Source: Gammaproteobacteria bacterium (GTDB taxonomy: Bacteria; Pseudomonadota; Gammaproteobacteria; Pseudomonadales; Azotimanducaceae). Taken from it: a stretch of DNA of 6,270 nt. Position numbers and translations under genes: made by a program. Shown in pieces: positions 5,634 to 6,270 of the stretch. Each line of letters opens with the position of its first letter. Positions within the stretch are counted from its first letter, which is position 1. The stretch spans positions 25,768-32,037 of the forward strand of contig PBGU01000051.1 in the NCBI GenBank assembly GCA_002719135.1, given 5' to 3'. Under the pieces are notes generated by a model, which saw only the letters and a program-made list of their open reading frames with translations, did not search any database and was not told where the DNA came from.

Positions 5634-6270
5634 GTGTTAAACCGGTTATCTTCGTTGCCACACCGCACCCGTTTGGCACTGACATCATTCGCTTTGTTCT
5701 TTCATCTGTCGGCGTACGCAGGCCAGCTGGCGATCGTAATAGACGACATGGGATACAGTCGCGATGTTGGAGACCGCGTACTCGCACTACCAAGTGCTGT
5801 CAGCATTGCGGTCCTCCCGTTCACGCCGCAGGCGATGGCCCTTGCCGCACACGCGCAGGCGATTGGCATGGACGTCCTTCTGCACCAACCGCTCGAAAGC
5901 GAAGACCAATCCATCCGAGCAGCTCGCACGCTAACCCTTAACATGTCGCCTGAGGACATTAAAAGGGAGGTCAAAGCAGCGCTAAAGTCGCTTCCCGGTG
6001 TGAAGGGCGTAAGCAATCACACAGGCAGCCGGTTTACTCAGGATGTTCCTTCGATGAATGCACTCATGTCGGTAATTAGTTCGCACGGCTTGTTTTTTCT
6101 TGACAGCCGCACCACGGCACGCACCGTGGCGATGCGCGTTGCGACGGATTGGGGTGTTCCCGCCGTACGTCGAGACGTTTTTCTCGATCACGATCGTCAA
6201 TTAGAAGCCATCGACGCTGCCTTTCGGCGGGCGATCACGATCGCAAACGATCGCGGCTACGCCATCATCA
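5634..6270 (+). CDS. yibQ: Divergent polysaccharide deacetylase family protein (YibQ-like), 3'-truncated by window edge
   Basis: Predicted exported protein of the divergent polysaccharide deacetylase family (DUF610), distantly related to NodB-type deacetylases. Its substrate is unknown. The frame is open from 5628 to the window end with no stop, giving 212 codons. GTG 5634 yields a convincing signal peptide: basic region with R4, R11 and R13, hydrophobic core LALTSFALFFHLSA, and an AYA-type cleavage site before Gly30. The mature part aligns with E. coli YibQ: QLAIVIDDMGY (31-41) carries the paired Asp of NodB motif 1. Then come LPSAVSIAVLP (52-62), VLLHQPLE (81-88), SNHTGSRFT (127-135), resembling the H-x3-S motif 2, LFFLDSRT and the DVFLDHD block. 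The final residues YAII should be followed outside the window by the family's GHPHP-like segment. TTG 5655 and TTG 5673 are other possible starts. No clear Shine-Dalgarno precedes any of them. It probably works in the envelope together with the EnvC-like protein. Confidence 0.88.
   Translation, partial: MLNRLSSLPHRTRLALTSFALFFHLSAYAGQLAIVIDDMGYSRDVGDRVLALPSAVSIAVLPFTPQAMALAAHAQAIGMDVLLHQPLESEDQSIRAARTLTLNMSPEDIKREVKAALKSLPGVKGVSNHTGSRFTQDVPSMNALMSVISSHGLFFLDSRTTARTVAMRVATDWGVPAVRRDVFLDHDRQLEAIDAAFRRAITIANDRGYAII
6185..6243 (+). repeat. 12-bp direct repeat CGATCACGATCG
   Basis: Two exact copies at 6185-6196 and 6232-6243, 47 bp apart start to start, lie inside the deacetylase coding region. 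They are read in different frames (LDHDR-type and AITIA-type codons), so the repeat is not a protein repeat. With a further GATC at 6249 they make five GATC sites in 67 bp. Chance similarity is possible. Confidence 0.55.

Noticed and set aside
5674..5692. TGGCAC resembling a sigma-54 -24 element upstream of the deacetylase gene, tempting because ntrC is nearby
   Set aside because: The required TTGC at the -12 position is missing (TCAT is found after the 5-nt spacer), and the bases encode the signal peptide.
5476..6016. Two overlapping open frames on the minus strand opposite the end of envC and the deacetylase gene
   Set aside because: They lie antisense to a frame with clear YibQ-family motifs and a signal peptide, and their products are low-complexity Arg/Ser-rich sequences without family resemblance.

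Overview
The window is a compact chromosomal housekeeping segment, almost certainly from a gammaproteobacterium. The evidence is the gene set and its order: ntrC, trmL, then secB and a membrane rhodanese (yibN type) on the opposite strand, then gpmI, an envC-type murein hydrolase activator and a divergent polysaccharide deacetylase (yibQ type). From memory of known genomes, the gpmI-envC-yibQ block beside yibN-secB is shared by enterics and pseudomonads, and having ntrC and trmL next to it resembles pseudomonads more than E. coli. I cannot place the organism below class. Base composition looks moderate and even, and I see no IS, phage, tRNA, rRNA, CRISPR or integration signature.

Layout. Positions 1-1215 (+) carry the 3' part of ntrC, cut by the window edge so that about 61 N-terminal residues, including the phospho-acceptor Asp, are missing. 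Positions 1250-1711 (+) carry trmL. A 49-bp convergent gap with a small palindrome separates it from secB (1761-2222, -), which lies 7 bp downstream of a rhodanese gene (2230-2646, -). A 144-bp divergent region contains a good sigma-70-like promoter for the rhodanese-secB pair. The + strand then carries gpmI (2791-4350), an EnvC-like gene whose GTG start overlaps the gpmI stop by 14 nt (4337-5515), a 118-bp gap, and a divergent polysaccharide deacetylase that starts at a GTG near 5634 and runs off the right edge.

Functions. NtrC is the sigma-54 activator of nitrogen-limitation genes. TrmL methylates the wobble nucleotide of tRNA-Leu. SecB is the export chaperone. GpmI is the Mn-dependent, cofactor-independent phosphoglycerate mutase of glycolysis. 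The EnvC-like protein has a LytM domain in which all the expected zinc-site residues are replaced, as expected for a regulator of septal amidases rather than an enzyme. The deacetylase-like protein is predicted to be exported, so the last two genes probably form an envelope module.

The region is largely ordinary. The points worth a second look are two missing neighbours (no glutaredoxin gene between the rhodanese and secB, no ctpA between envC and the deacetylase gene), three GTG starts among the seven genes, a T9 tract inside gpmI, and small repeats. I found no sign of a novel system.
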